Positions 1 through 14,127 of a DNA stretch of 64,000 nucleotides are shown here, in pieces. Source of the stretch: Cruorifilaria tuberocauda. Its lineage: Eukaryota > Nematoda > Chromadorea > Rhabditida > Onchocercidae. The stretch spans positions 32,671 through 96,670 of the forward strand of contig JABVXU010000199.1 in assembly GCA_013365365.1 (NCBI GenBank), written 5' to 3'. Position 1 is the first letter of the stretch, and every line of letters begins with the position of its first letter. The position numbers and the translations under genes are program-made. The notes beneath the pieces are model-generated. The model saw only the letters and a program-made list of their open reading frames with translations, made no database searches and was not told where the DNA came from.

Positions 1-33
1 TCTCGCAGAATTATCCATTTGATTATTTTTTAG

Positions 34-2994
34 GTGTTACATTCTAAAGGATCTATAGCTACGAAGGAGACATTGCAAGTCCTGTGGCTAGATGCGTTGC
101 GTATGGCAAGGGTACTAACAGCTGGATTTGCAAATTTACTGCAGTTGTTTGAACAACGCTCTACAATCTATCCAAATGATAGTAACATGGAAAAATTACC
201 GGAGAGGACAATTCTGGTGGGGAAGTAGAGGTCACTTGTAGTGGTTGCAATAGAATAATTTTGACGGCTTATTTTATTAAATTCAAGTTGGTATTGATGT
301 GATTTTGTAAGTTGGAGAATAGTTGATATTAGAAAATCATGTATGATTCATTGTATGGCTCATGTTAAAATAACTTTTAGAAGGATGTAAAAGAGTGGTA
401 ATTCAAAGTTTATTTTGCACACGTGGGGTCATAGATCATTTGTGTTATAGTAACAACAACAAACTATTTAAAAGTTTTGTCCGTATTATACTGATATTTT
501 TTATAGTATGGACGCAGGCTGTTATCAAGTTGTGATAAGTTTGAAGTTTGTTCAAACAGCATTGAAAATATTCTGGTGAAAAACGCTGATGATAATTGCT
601 GTAATTTATCCGCTGAATGCTCGGGAATTATTTCAGTTATCACTAGCGCATTGTTTTCCTGTCAGGTGACCTTATTGATTACCATGCACTATTTATGAGT
701 AACATTCTTCCTAATGGAGATTGCAATGTCTGTTTTATTTTGTAATTCGTAATGATGAATGATTTAAATGTATTGTTGATTTTATTTTGATTAAAGGAAT
801 GGCAACAATTATTCTGTGAAAACAATTTTGATGAAAATAGAGTATCGTGGTGTGGAACGAATCTTAGCAAATGTAATGATGATTGGACTGCCGCATTTCT
901 TACACTTCTTCGATCTCTCAATGCTCTTTCTCGACAAATTGAATGCAGCGACGGTCAGCTTGCATTGGACTTGTTTGCATTGGTCGAAAAATCGAGAGCA
1001 TCGTTGGCAGGTATAGTTTGAACAATTTATTTAGCAGATAATTTTAACACTGATGTGCTAATACATCATATGCATATGAACGTTTTTCTTTATTTTTACA
1101 GACTGTAGCCGTACTTACACAGCAAAAATTTTCAACGAAAATCGCATTCCGACAGCTACAAAGCGGTTGTGCTGTGTCAATGAATGTATTAACAATTGCT
1201 TAACATCATTGCATCGCAATTTCACTAACTTCGTTGCATTTGTAGAGCTGATCATGAACTCTAGTCAACTAAAGAAGTATGTTGTAACATTTATTTAGGA
1301 ATGATCAATTATAACCAGAATTGACAAACTGAAAGTTTGATTTCCAGAATAGAGATCATTCCGAAGAATATTGAAGGTATTCATCCTCCGCCGGATTTTT
1401 CACTACCAAATAATGATATAAAAATGCCAGATAATAAATGTGACGGTGAAGACAAACATGAGGAGGTATATTTATTATATTTTATGGTTTTTTTAAACTA
1501 ATATCTGTTTTAATTTGATCACGTAGGATCTCATTTCTTTTAATACCAAAAAAATTATTAATCAAAATTTATTACATACTACAGATTTGTTATAGATGAT
1601 ATCAAAGAATCAATGCACGCGATCAGCTACCAATTTTTTGAAATCCGAAGTAATAATCTCCTATATTTAATAATATGCAGCCATAATTGTCGAATACAGA
1701 AATTCAATAGAAGTTTCAGTTATCAAAGCGAAGAATTTTGACATAGAGTTTTAGAACCTTGTGGGAATTCGTAACTGTTTCTCTCTTTTTATACCTGTTC
1801 TATTTCTGCAGATAGAATTAGCAACGAAAAGGATTGTTGAACTAGAAAAAGAAAAAGAACGAATCACTTTGAATTATGAACTTCTCAAAACGAAACTAGA
1901 ATCATCAAAGTGAGGATATCCTTTGTATTTATATGTTGTTTAAAAAAAATTCTTCCCAGATTAGGATTTTAAATCACAGCAGAAAACTGCTCAAACTTAT
2001 TATATAAGGCAAAGATAAGTTATACAAAAGTTAAATGATATGGCTTTTCATTGAGATATCCAAATGTTCAGATCGTTAGAATCTCGAAATGCTATGTCAG
2101 AATTTTCTCAGAAAGATACAGATGTGATTTGTTCATATTTCGAAGAGCGGATTGGTGATTTGCATGCTGATATCCAGCATATTCGCAGTCGAGCTTTCTA
2201 TTATAAACATGAAGTTTGTTATATCTGCTCCAGATGTTTCTTATTTTATTAATTTTCAAAAATATGTTTCATATTACATTTCGTATTAAGGATCAATTTA
2301 AGGTTTTTCTGTTAATATATCTGTCAAAAGCGATAGTAGGAATTCGCGAAAAACAATAATACCTGTTTCAGTGCAAAGATTTGCTTAAATTAGCCAAACT
2401 ATCAAAACAGGAGAATGAAACGTTGCGTGAAGAACTAAACCTAGTAACTGCCAGAGAATCAGCACTGAAGGTTATTTTAACAATTGATTAATGACTTGAC
2501 TGAGAGAACTTTCTTCTTTCGATAATAATTCGAGGATTTAAAAAAAAAAGTGTTTTAGGAGGAGCTAGAAATGACGCGGAAAAGTTATGAAGTGCAATTG
2601 CAAAGTTTGCATGAACATATTGCGAATTTAAATATTCAGTTAGACGAGCAGTCGAAAGCAATGAATTCTTTCAAAGATGTATTGAATGGAGTAACTTCAG
2701 CTAAACAGGTTTGTTTTAGAATTGGTTATAATTTAATGTTCACTTGATTGTGGAGGTTCTTTAGTCGTCTTATTTTATTTATATCAAAAACTTTGTTAAC
2801 TGCTTTTTGAATTACTTTCGTTATAATCTACGTTCCTTTTAATAGTCTCGCATTAATTTACATCTGGAAGTTATGAAAAATAAAGCTAGATTCCTTTGTT
2901 TTAATGTTTCAGTTATTAATAATGGGTGAAAATTAATAACAATTAATAACACGTTAAAATATATGAAAAAAATTTTTTTTTTGTTTTGCAGTAG
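34..2994 (+). CDS. PPP1R21 (KLRAQ protein, FERRY subunit 2) orthologue, 3' part
   Basis: C-terminal ~393 residues of a coiled-coil protein whose 5' end lies left of the window. Exons: 34-216, 797-1010, 1102-1276, 1348-1465, 1812-1909, 2072-2213, 2372-2470, 2559-2708, with the stop probably in a last exon at 2992-2994 (TAG directly after TTTTGCAG). All phases close. The third exon contains IPTATKRL followed by a helical block, matching the 'LPTATQKL' block of PPP1R21. The last coding exon (TRKSYEVQLQSLHEHI) matches the conserved C-terminal TTKRSYEDQLSMM region, and the exons between are heptad-rich. In mammals PPP1R21 is a subunit of the endosomal RAB5-effector FERRY complex, which links early endosomes to mRNAs; the same role here is inference. 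The human protein carries about 15 more residues after the matching block, so the final exon is the weakest part of the model. Confidence 0.85.
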
Positions 2995-4375
2995 ATTTTA
3001 TATATTAAGTAGCTTAAATCATATCTCCAAAAGAAGTTCTTGAAACAGGAATTTTTAATCCACTATTCATTTCCAGAATTCTCGAAAACCACTCCTCAAA
3101 TGAAGAATGATATTTGTTGAAAGGCGCTGATAATTAATGCCTCCAATACGTGTACATTTAGAAGAAATTTGGTCCGATAACTCTGTCTGAAATTAAATAC
3201 AATATGTAATATGTAAGTCTCGTTTCGTATTTTCTCCCTTTTTTGATTGAATTGTGTAGAGTTCTATACAGAATTTTTTTTATTCAGGAGAGCAGAAGTG
3301 AGGTAGTAATGGATATTGCTACTGGAGGGAAGAAAATATTGGGAATTATAATGATGTGATCCTATTCAGCCCAGTCTAATTCTGTTGGCTTCATTTATAA
3401 AAACGGAAGTATAATGGGAATAAAGGGAGAAGGACAAACGAGACAAAGATAGTAAAATAAATTGTTGGGTTCGTAAACGGGTGTTGTGATAGTGTATTTT
3501 TGTGTTGTATTTTTTTATTGTGAAACACTACCAAGTGCTTTGTTTTTTTCACCTTTCATGGTGATTTTTTTTCACTTTTAATTTACCTCCCTTTTTCCAC
3601 ATGTTTTTACGAGAATTGTAAATTACTGCTCCATATGTTTCCTTATTTCTGTAATCACTTTTTCCTTAAAAATGAAAATCTGATCATTTTTTCGGGTAAA
3701 CTTTCACCATATATTTGTTTGTCATTTTCTAATTTTGTAAAATTATATTGGCTAATTTGCAATAAAAAAATTTTAATTTCCCTTTGCAGAGATGTAATTG
3801 TTGATGTCATTCATGCAGAGGAATTATTGATCGGAATATTTCAAGTTCGAATTCATTTAATTTTTTTAAAAATGGAAAGCATTTGAGTGGTGCAAAAAGA
3901 AAAGTATTAATTGTGGGCAAGGATACTTCATTAATTTAATAATACCTGTTTGCAATCCAAAGATTTGATTGAAAAAATAAGTTTATACTTTTTTGGATTT
4001 TTTAAAGAATCTATTCTTAGTCATTTTCGGATTTTTTATGTCAAAAATCTTTTCATGTTTTTCCACCCCTTTTTCATTTTTATACTCATTCAACGTGTAT
4101 CTGTTGATAGTTGTGTCATTTTTCATAGGTATATAGATGTTTGGCCTAGCTTGGTTCATCACCGATGGAAATAAATAGTTAAAATTTGTTATCACAGATT
4201 TTTCCTCGAATCGGAGCTATGTCACTAGTTATCGATGAGTCAATGAATTTCGTGTTCTGGGGGTTTAAAAGCGTAGCATTCATTTCTTGCTGAGGAGCGT
4301 TAATTGTAGATTGCGCCCTTTCTTTCGATAATTTAATTTGAAGTTCTGTTCTGTGGTATCCCATGATATTTAGAA
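2995..4375. other. Intergenic, PPP1R21-like to SNAPC4-like
   Basis: About 1.4 kb of AT-rich DNA holding the 3' UTR of the upstream gene and the promoter of the next. The open frames here are rich in F, I, L, K and N and lack splice support, so none is called as a gene. An acceptor-like ATATTTAG ends at 4373, two bases before the next ATG. It is a likely spliced-leader acceptor for the SNAPC4-like gene. Confidence 0.6.
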
Positions 4376-7300
4376 ATGGAAGAGCTGACAGATGACACTA
4401 TCATGCCGAATTTGATATTAAGTAATCAAAATGATGAAGGAATATGTACGGTGATTGGCAATGAAGAAATATGTGTAAATGATAATCAACCTGGTCCTAG
4501 TCAACGACAACAAACAAGCAAGTTATCAAAGAGCGGCTAATAGTATTAACTCCAATTTTTTCCTTAAAATCTACATAGATTTATATATGATATTTTGGAA
4601 ATAATCAGTAAAAGGCGATGAAGGTTGTCACATCTAAGAATTTCAGAAGTTAGAATTTCAGACGAGCAAACTTTGTTTGTGGAAAGTAATGTAACGATGT
4701 CAGGTATTAATCTGTTGTCGTATATACTGTCGTCAACAGTAAATAAGATTAATTGTTCATTCCTGTTACTGATAGATCAATGAATTTATTTTTCAGTGGT
4801 TGATGATTTGGAATTGGTACTTGCAGAAATGGAAGAAAGCAATAGCTTGGAATTAAGCAATGCAGTAAGTTATTTTGAATGAAATTATTCAAATTAAAGC
4901 AATTAAACGTTATGATCTAAATTATTTATCTGAGAACTCTTGCCATTATGACGCCCTTCGATGGAAGACATATCTGCTGATTTTTATACGTTATTCAAAA
5001 TTTAGATAACATCTAAAGGTGTTTATTTGTTTAATAACGATTTATTTGTTGTGCAGCGAAAGTTTTTTTTTGAATGGAAGTTGTCATAATAAAATACTAC
5101 TTAAAATTTTCTCCAGAAAATTCGAAGCTTTTGAATATTTGTTTTAAAAAGTTTGAAAACATATTATATGCTATCAGCATGGAGCATATAATAAAGTTTT
5201 TAGGTTGTCAACACTGAAAATAATCTACACATTACCATGGATGAGCTGAATACTTTGCTGGCAATCAATGAAGCATTTAATGAAACTTTGCAGAATTTAA
5301 TCCGACGTGTTACATTAGCTATATCTAAGAATCGCGAAGCTCAGGTAAATTTTTTCAAATCATTGAAAATTTTGACTTTTTATGATTCATTTTGTGCCTT
5401 CGGAAATCTTTTTGCAGAAATTGTTGAAAGCTAAATTACGACAGACAGCAGAGCGTGGTTTACGAATTAATATAAAGAAAGTGCCAGTTTCACGGTTTTT
5501 GTTCCCATATTTTCGGGATTCTCATGAAATGGTAAACGAATAATAAAGTTTTGTTCTATATCATACTGAAATATGTAGATTATTTTTAGAGCTTTTAGCA
5601 AACAGTATGAATTATTTTATCTGTTTGCTAAGATCTTTAGTAACCGATAAATGAGTTGTTTATCATTTTATTAGGATAATAAGAAATGGCTTTTTATTTT
5701 GCTTTGTGGCAGAAAAAATACTTACAGTTTTATTAATAAATGTTTATTCTAATAAATTTATAACGAGCGAAGTACTTTCTCTTCCTTAAAATTATCAGTT
5801 CTTAGAAGATTTTAAGTTTCTGAGATTTGAAGTGCTCAAATTTGAAGGAACCACCAAAGAATGAAGAATATGAATTAAAAGTTTTTCGTCGAGAATATGA
5901 TCCTCTGGTAAAGGAAGAAAAAAAATGTAAGCATTTGGTTTCAATTGTCGAATCAGTTCATTTTGTTACTATTTATTTAATTTGCTGGAGAAGAAAGGTT
6001 TCAGAAATAGTAAACAATTCAAGGCTTTATGCAGTATATTACCACTTAATTACAGGGTCAGCAAAGGAATGTCAGCTTCTGACAAATGCAGTGTGGAAAT
6101 CTTTAGTCGAAATCCGTATTCAACCATTTATTCAGAGGTGGTTTTCTATGTGCAATTGTTGAAACGATCAGGCAGAGGCGTGATTATTCATTTTTCTCAA
6201 TACATTGAAAACATGATTAAGATGACTTTATCAATTTATGAATTAAAAAACATCTATATTATAATATTAATCGGAATGTACTGAACAAAAATTTTTGATG
6301 CCGCTTTAATGATATGAATATCAATTATGAGAATCGTTATATTCTGTTGAAGGAAAGAAATGCTTATGGAAAAAATTCGGTCTGCTGGGCAGGAGACATC
6401 AGCTGAACAGATTTCGGATTGGAATAATACTATTACTGAGCTGAATCGTTTAATTGCATACCACAAGTAAGCTTTATATGGTTTGACAAGCTTTCTAATG
6501 ATGCTGAAATATTGCTTAAAGATAATAGTGGTTATTGGGGAAATTATAGTTTGATTTTCAAGTGATTATTGAATTTTTTTATTATTTACAGAAATTTGCC
6601 CGAAAATGAGGTGTTAATGGGTGATTATTCTGAAGTTGATTGGGCGAAAATTGCGAAAGTTGATGTAAGATATTTAATTAATTCATTGCGATTGGATTAT
6701 GAAAATTTTTTTAGTATAATGAATTTCTTAGTGATAGAATAATTGCAGGTAGAAAAGGATGAAGTAGGATCATAATATCAGTAGTGAAATTATTGATGTG
6801 TTTTATCTATAAATTCATTATATTGGGTTTAAAACAATTACTGTAACTAATTATTTATTGCAGTTTCTCGGAAATCGATCCCCAAAACAGCTGAAGTTAA
6901 AGTGGGTCAATGAGCAATGTCCACGATGGTCAAAAGAACCTTGGTCTTCTTATGAAATACAACGACTAAGAGAATGTGCAAGACGATGGAATAATTGGAA
7001 TGTAATTGCGGAACGATTAGGCACGAATCGTACAGCTTTTCAGTGTTTCGTAAAATTTAGGAGTGAATTGGATGTTGATAATGTCGGCCGGTTCGTTCCA
7101 TGATTTGATTACTGCTAATATTGGAATCTTTCTAATAGAAGAATCTGAGCTGAATAGTAATCTAATATTGGCGAAATGAACTCATTAAAAAGTTTTTATG
7201 ATCGTTTCAGTCATAATTTAATAGTTTTATTGGCAGTCTTGCTGTATAGTGTTGATAGGTTGGACTAACACGGTTATATTGAAATAATTATCGAAATGCT

Positions 7301-10300
7301 TCTTTGTTCAACAGGAAGTTTTCCTTGAATCTACTATTTTAAATTTTTGACAATTTTTTTTCACTGCACTACGTCATATATATCAGTAGAATGATGACGA
7401 AAATAAATATCTCAAATCAGTTAAGGAATTCTGGTAGAACCATTTGAAGTTTGTCTAACCTGTCATTTTTCTATTTTGTTTAATCGATCATTTTAGGTCA
7501 TGGACGAAGGAGGAAGATGCTCAACTAATGACTTTGGCACATTGCATGCAGGTAAATGGTAAAATGAATTGGGAGAAAAGTAAGTATCTTAATTTCTACT
7601 CTGTGGTTGAATAGAAAGTTTTAAAATGAAAAATCTTAGATTTCTATTTTAGTGCTAGTCTTATCTAATATTTTAGTTGCTCATTACATGGAAGAACGGT
7701 CACGACAGCAATGCACAATTCGGTACAGGCGAGCACTTGACACTGATATCAAATTTGGTCGATGGGATGCTAGTGAAGATGTGGTAAGCATTTTTAGAGC
7801 TTTATACGAGCAACTTCTCATTTATATTATCTAAAACTTGTGTTTCTCTTCAGTGTGCTATACTTTTGAAAAAGTTTAATAATTTAAAGTTTAGCAAATA
7901 TCGTGTTGAAATTTGAGTATTTAGCTTTCAAAGATTGATGCTCGGCTTCAATAAATTTCAGTTTTTAACATGTTCTGTAAGCCGGTTTGGAACAAAAGAT
8001 TGGATAAAGGTGGCATCATGTGTTCCAGGAAGGAGTGATTCTCAATGTCGTGATAGGTTTGCCACTTTTTTCCTAGAAGATATCTTAAATATTTATTAAC
8101 TGTACAGCATTTACTTTACGTATTTTAGGTGGGTGAATGTGCTAGACAAAAGTATTAAAGTAGAGCCATGGTCAGTGGATGAGGATGAAAAGTTGCTTGA
8201 GGGAGTAAAAATTTTTGGAAAAGGTTAGTGAGGTGCCTCCAAACTTTTTTTATAATTCATATAAATGAGAAGTTACAAAAACTTACAAAAACTTCTTACT
8301 CAAATGTAACAATTAATCAAATCAGCGTATTTTTGAGGTGAATGGTCGAGAATTTCAACAATGCTCCCAGGTCGTTCTGCTTCACATTGCAAGTCACGCT
8401 TCCGATCATTACTTTCAGCAAAAGTCAAGGTCTATCTTTCATAGTTTTGTTATAATTTTTATTTCATTCCATCATTATTTTTATATTTTTGTATCAAGTT
8501 TATTTCAGCTAGCTTCGGAATGTCGCTCATATCCATTCAGACGTTTTAACTGGAAAGGCAAATATCGGCGGCAAGAAGTAATCGTCGTTTTCATGTTTCA
8601 ACTTTTGAAGAAAAGATTCATACATGTTTATTGAGTGGAATCATATTTAGAAATATTGAGGTTTTTGTTTTAAAATTTAAGTATTTACATTATTTAGGTT
8701 GAAGCAACGTTCCGCAAGTTGTTAGCAGCTGATGGCAGAGGAGGTCTCGCGGAACAAGTTATGAATTCATTTGATATGGTAATTTTTTCTGATATTATTT
8801 AATGAAAAAAAAATACTTTATTTGAAAAATAGATTAATTGCAGTGAATTTTTAGTTGGCGTTTCAAGTTCCAATAAGTCTAAGGATCTAAACTGCATTAG
8901 CGGTGCATCATAATACTTGTATATTGAATTCATTTCGAAATGAGTTATTATAGACGCGCGTTTAGTAGAAATTTCCTGTGTGTGCATTCTGGCTAGAGCT
9001 TTTTGCTATATGAATCCTTAATCAAGAATTAATAAAATGTTTTTTTGTTTTTCAAGATTTTTCTCAATATATTGCAAAACAAGTTTTGTTGCAGCGGGCA
9101 TTAAGCGTCGATGAAATGGAAGCGTTATCTGCAATGGCACCTGAGCAAAGAATAATGGTAATGCAGTTCTTAAATGAAATTCGTGAAAAACGTTCAGAGA
9201 ATGATGTAAAGGATAATCAATCGATTTGGAAATTGCTGAGCGATAAGTTGCAATTCAATACTAGGTAGGAGTTTTAAACATGACGAAACTAAACTAGCAA
9301 AAAGCGGTAAGCACTACAGGTGATTTAAAAATTTTAGTTCAGGATAAAGGAATAAATTAATTATTGAAGTAAAGATTTCTAATATAAATAATTACCACTG
9401 ATATTTAATTTCTGCAAAGCTTATATGCTTTATTTTTTATTGAAGAACTCATTTCTAAGAGCGAGTCAATATATCCATTAAAGGTCATGGAACTCGCTTC
9501 CAATTTTACTGTTGTATTTTTTAGTTACTTGGATAGTTCAACACAAAATGCTTTATTGAAGTATTACAAGAGATTTCTCGGCGGAATCGCAGGTGAACTT
9601 TTGACCTGTCATGAAAAAAATGAATTCGATATGAAATGCAGAGTGTTGCAAGAAACTGATCCAGAGGTTGCTTAATTTTTTTATCATGTATCATTAATAC
9701 CGCTTATCTCCTATAATGTCATGACTTCCACAATATTTTAAAAAAAAATCGTTTTCTGATATTGTTGGGTAGTAATTTAAAGCTTCCGATTGCAGTTAGA
9801 AAAATTAGATACTTTAGTTTTGTTGAAGATTTTGAGAATTTATTCTGTTCCTTTGACATTGATTAAAGTATTATTGTTTTGCTTCACCAGCATCAAATTT
9901 CGATTTATGGTCCTGTAGTAATAGATTTTTGATCTTTCGTAAAAAATTACTTCAGTATGGCGTCTTAATTCGAAATTATTGTAGGCTGCAAAAGATTACG
10001 TTATCAATGCGTTATGTGATTTAATTGAGCGATTTGACAATTCAAAGTGTTACATGCATCAAAAGAAGTTTACCAGAAGTCAGGTTCTTGATGAAATTGG
10101 TCGTTACCTTAATTCGGTTGGTTTATTATCAATTTTGGTTTTGTCAGAAGAATATGCTCAATGTGAATTTTTTCTTTGCTCCAATGTTAAAAGATATTGA
10201 AAGAGAGTTTCCTCTTGTTAAATCCTACTTTCTCAATCAGTTTTTTAGGTTCTTATTGATGATGTAAATAAAGCTGTATCTTGTGGCACTAATGCTTTTG

Positions 10301-12435
10301 CTGTACCGCCTTGCACTGGATCACTGCACTTATACGAGAAAATCCAGGCATGTCATTTGCTGAAAGGGATGAATAGCTTTTACGTAACTCAGATGTCTGG
10401 TGGATGATAGCAAATAATTATCACATTTAGTTCATTGCATTTATTATTTTGATGATCTTATCCTTTTGATTCTGCAGTGATTCTGAAAATCACTGCTTTT
10501 CGATGAAAGTTATTCTTCACAGAAGTTTAATAATTAAGATTAAATATCCGATTTCAAATTAAAATATAAGGAATATCATTAAAACTTGCTTATACAACTT
10601 AAACTTCATAAGTTTTTTTGCAACCTTATAATTTGATGATTTCATAATTTATTAAGAATTTTAGCTAATTTTTGAATGGACTAGCACTAATACCCCATTT
10701 TTGGAATAGTGTTTCATTCCGTCAGAGTAATGTGCAAACATATCTCTATTAATTTTTCAATCATTTACATTAATTTTCCGCTGATTTGTAAACGAAAGTT
10801 ATTATTGCAGAAGCAAATGCATTTGTTGCGAGAATCCGCTGGAGAATTCTTTGAACCGCTTGTTTCGGTATGTTTCTTTCACTGTTTTCTTTCCGTTTTC
10901 CGTATCAACTGTATCCATTTCTCAAAAAAAGATGCCACTACTTCAGTAAAGCATAGAAATAAAATTGCAGGACCAAAACGATAACATATTTTTACAACTT
11001 TCACGGCAGATTATTACGGATCCTGAATATGTTTTGCTCAAGGTATTTTTTTTACTCTTTTATTGTTCATGAGTAGTTCTATGTAGCATGTTTTCACAAT
11101 TTTAGCATTTCCAATTGAGAACTTCTTGTGATATATTTTAGGCAAAGTTGCGAACATTACTCTTTTGGCCAATGCTTTTGTATCGATCAATAGAGAGTAA
11201 AGAATCAGTAGAAAGAAGAATGTATTTACGTTCAATTGCTAGTATAAAATTAGCAGAACAACAAAAACAAGCTTTGGAAAGCCTTAAAGTACGACTTCAA
11301 AATCGAATACAACCTGATGAAAATCTAACATCGGAACAGATAGCGATTCCGGAAGACGATGACTATGCTGCAGAATTGAGTGTTGGCGAATTCCTAAAGA
11401 AACGAATGTATAAACGGGTTAGTCACTATAAGAAAATCAGTTATTTCTGACATTTTTTAATTAGCGAAAAATAAAAAATTATGATCTAAGAATTCTGATT
11501 TTGGATCCATGTGTAATTTTTCTGCAATTAAATCTGCTGAATATTAAAGGGAACTTTCATATTTAACATATTTTTAATTGTCGTCTGAATTTTAGTCACG
11601 AAGGTACATTAATGATAAGAAAATAAGGCAGCAAGATATCAGTGAGACGAGCGTTACTGAATCTGATGTATCGAAAATCGCTGAAACTACGAGCCATCGT
11701 ATTGACGAGTGTATCGAATCAGTTTGTACTGCCGTCCAGAAAATTTATGAGCGGGATTTTATGGTAAATCTTAAAATTTGCACTAAAATAATGATTGTTT
11801 ATTTGGCAACTTAATATGCATATCGTAAGGTATGCTTAAAATCATAACAAAGTAATCCATTTAAGAAAATGCGGAAGAGTGATGATTATCACTTTTTAAT
11901 TTGTTTAAACCACTCATTTTATAAAATTTAGATTCATGACGCTTATAAATTGGCTGCTGAAGAATCGCGTGAAAATTGTGAGTTTCAACTTAAAAATTTC
12001 AAATAGTCTTATAACATTTGAAGAAGTGAACAAAATTAAGTTTTCCATCAAATTATATTTAGTGTCGTATACTGATCATTTCAAGGTCCTAAAACTAATA
12101 TCATGGTGGACGTAATGAACGATGCGTTAGATTCTGTCATCGATGAAATTGCTAGTAGTGGAATCAGTGAAACTGTCAGCTCTCTATCGAAGATGAACGT
12201 CGTAGATGGTGATAACTCTGAATGGAATGAAACTCTTTCAGCAAATCAACAGTCTGAATCATCCGTTATGAAAACCAGAAAGCGAAGTGCAGCTAAGGAT
12301 GTTCCAAGTACTAGCGGACAAGCTAATAGACCAAAGCGAGGTAGAAAACAAACAGGTGTCAAATTACTGGAAAAAAATGATACGAAAAAAGAGAAAGGGA
12401 AATTTAGCAGAACACGGGATGATAAAAGCTGTTAA
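4376..12435 (+). CDS. SNAPC4 / SNAP190-like Myb-repeat protein (snRNA-activating complex)
   Basis: Large subunit of the SNAP complex, which binds the proximal sequence element of snRNA promoters. About 27 exons and ~1050 aa. Exons: 4376-4493 (donor uncertain), 4662-4703, 4797-4864, 5204-5344, 5418-5531, 5848-5926, 6056-6137, 6353-6466, 6592-6664, 6864-7090, 7497-7579, 7677-7783, 7962-8056, 8129-8223, 8338-8429, 8509-8577, 8698-8778, 9095-9264, 9525-9666, 9985-10083, 10249-10347 (or to 10383), 10811-10867, 10971-11042, 11142-11417, 11596-11763, 11932-11977, 12086-12435. The N-terminal part carries the family's helical segments. Exons 6592-8429 encode four and a half Myb repeats; examples are a half repeat around DYSEVDWAKIAKV and repeats with GRSDSQCRDRW and GRSASHCKSRF. 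The C-terminus is acidic then basic and ends near an AT-hook-like PKRGRK. The family (GEI-11/SNPC-4 in C. elegans) also acts at piRNA loci there. The segment from 9095 on is less conserved but phase-continuous. Confidence 0.88.
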
Positions 12436-14127
12436 TATTTATTATTAGGATTTCTGATCGAAAAGCTGAAAAAGCTTTTAACACTCATTAAGTACTCATT
12501 GTGATTACGGGTTTAACTCTGGAATCCCTCTTAAGATTTTCTTCTCTACAAAACTTTTTACCCTACCATTGGTTGAAATTTAAGTATTCCAGAATGTTAT
12601 TATTCATTTCTTACGGGTTTAAATGTGTTTTATGTTTTACATATATTATTGTTCAACTTAACAAAGTATCTATAAAGAGAAGTTCTTCACAAAACAGAAA
12701 TTACACACAATTTAATTTTATCGACAAGGCGTTAAACAGAATCTTCTGAGTTTAATAGCTTACCACCTAGGTTAATGTGGCTCCAGAAATACCATCTTTT
12801 TATTTTGGTTCACGCTAAGTGAATAACTTGAATCAATTGCAATGATTTAATTTGTGATGTTGCCTTCCGTATTGATGCGATTTTAAGGATCACTCATTAT
12901 TGAAGTGCTAAATAATGCATCTCATATGGATAGTGGATTAATAAGATTATTGATTTAACTGATTCAAGTTACATAAATTACGGAACAATTTAAGCATGTT
13001 CAATATCGTACGATCTTCCATCACTTAATGAATAATTATAATAAGCAATTATCTTCATTATCCATTAATAAAGAAATATGCATGCATTATTATTTTGATT
13101 TCGTTCCTAAGATTATTGCGTTATCAATGTAGAAACTGTAATAAGTTTGTAACAATTTATCGGTGTTGTATTTTATCTTATTATCAATACTAAAATTTAA
13201 TTTATACTGAAAAAGTATCTACAGTAATTTAAAATATTTTTACACGCTTCAAATTTTAATTTTTCATAAGCGAGTATCTTCAATTAAGATCATATCATTT
13301 TGATCGAATTTAAATTGCAACATTTGATAAGCAATGTTTAGTGCATATGTATGAGGACTGAAAAGAAAAAAAACTGCTAAAAAGTAAATAGGGGAAGTCA
13401 TTGTCGTTCTTAGTTCTTCTTTATTTTCTTTCCCCATTGCTTCGATGATTTTTAGCTAACCAACCAAACAACGAAGTTTACTCAAATCAATCCGGTTTCT
13501 TTCTCTTTGCTTTTGCGAAAATTTCCTCTTTTCTACCATCGATTTTTCATTTATTTTTATTCATTTTAGAATCGAAGTTCTTTTCCAGTTTTCTATCAGA
13601 ACTTATTTAGCTAAGAATTATTTATTCATAGAAGTGCTTGAAAATACGCTACAGTCTGTTATAATTAATGAAATCCAATTGAATATTGGGAAACTTCATA
13701 TAAAACTGAACACTGAACTTCTCTTTTTTCGTTTATTGAAAATCAATTGCAGAGATCGATATATTGTAAAAATGCCATAAGCAGTTTTTATATGTCTGAA
13801 TTTGAATAGATTTAAACTTCTAGGAATCTAGTAGTGTAGGAATTTTTATTCTAATTCAAGAATTTCGGCACAAGAAATGGAATTTCTGATGATATTTGTT
13901 TTATAATTTCAACAAAAAAAAAATTATTCCTAATAATTCTTTTTGATTACACTATAATAATAAATTAATTGACTAATTCATTCAGCTTTTATCTAAATGT
14001 TCTCTATAAAGGATTTTCTGGAAATTTTTTCACTCTTTCTAGATACGAATAAGAAGCAACACCTTTTCCTATGCGGGAAAATATTTCAGAAAATTATCAT
14101 GTAACATGTATTAATTAATTATAGACA
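12436..14127. other. Intergenic, SNAPC4-like to Ig-domain gene
   Basis: About 1.7 kb of AT-rich DNA. The single longer open frame (12501-12749) is dominated by F, L, K and S and has no matching splice sites. Nothing else is recognised. Confidence 0.5.

Noticed and set aside
679..921. Minus-strand 80-aa open frame
   Set aside because: It overlaps, in antisense, a PPP1R21-like exon (797-1010) whose plus-strand frame is supported by phase and family similarity.
3635..4364. Several open frames on both strands between the first two genes
   Set aside because: Composition is F/I/L/K/N-rich as expected from AT-rich non-coding DNA, and no splice sites or family match support them.
9086..11450. A separate gene downstream of the Myb repeats
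   Set aside because: The exons from 9095 continue the SNAPC4-like frame without a phase break or new start, and LLFWPMLLYR resembles the C-terminal region of SNAPC4. A single gene is simpler.
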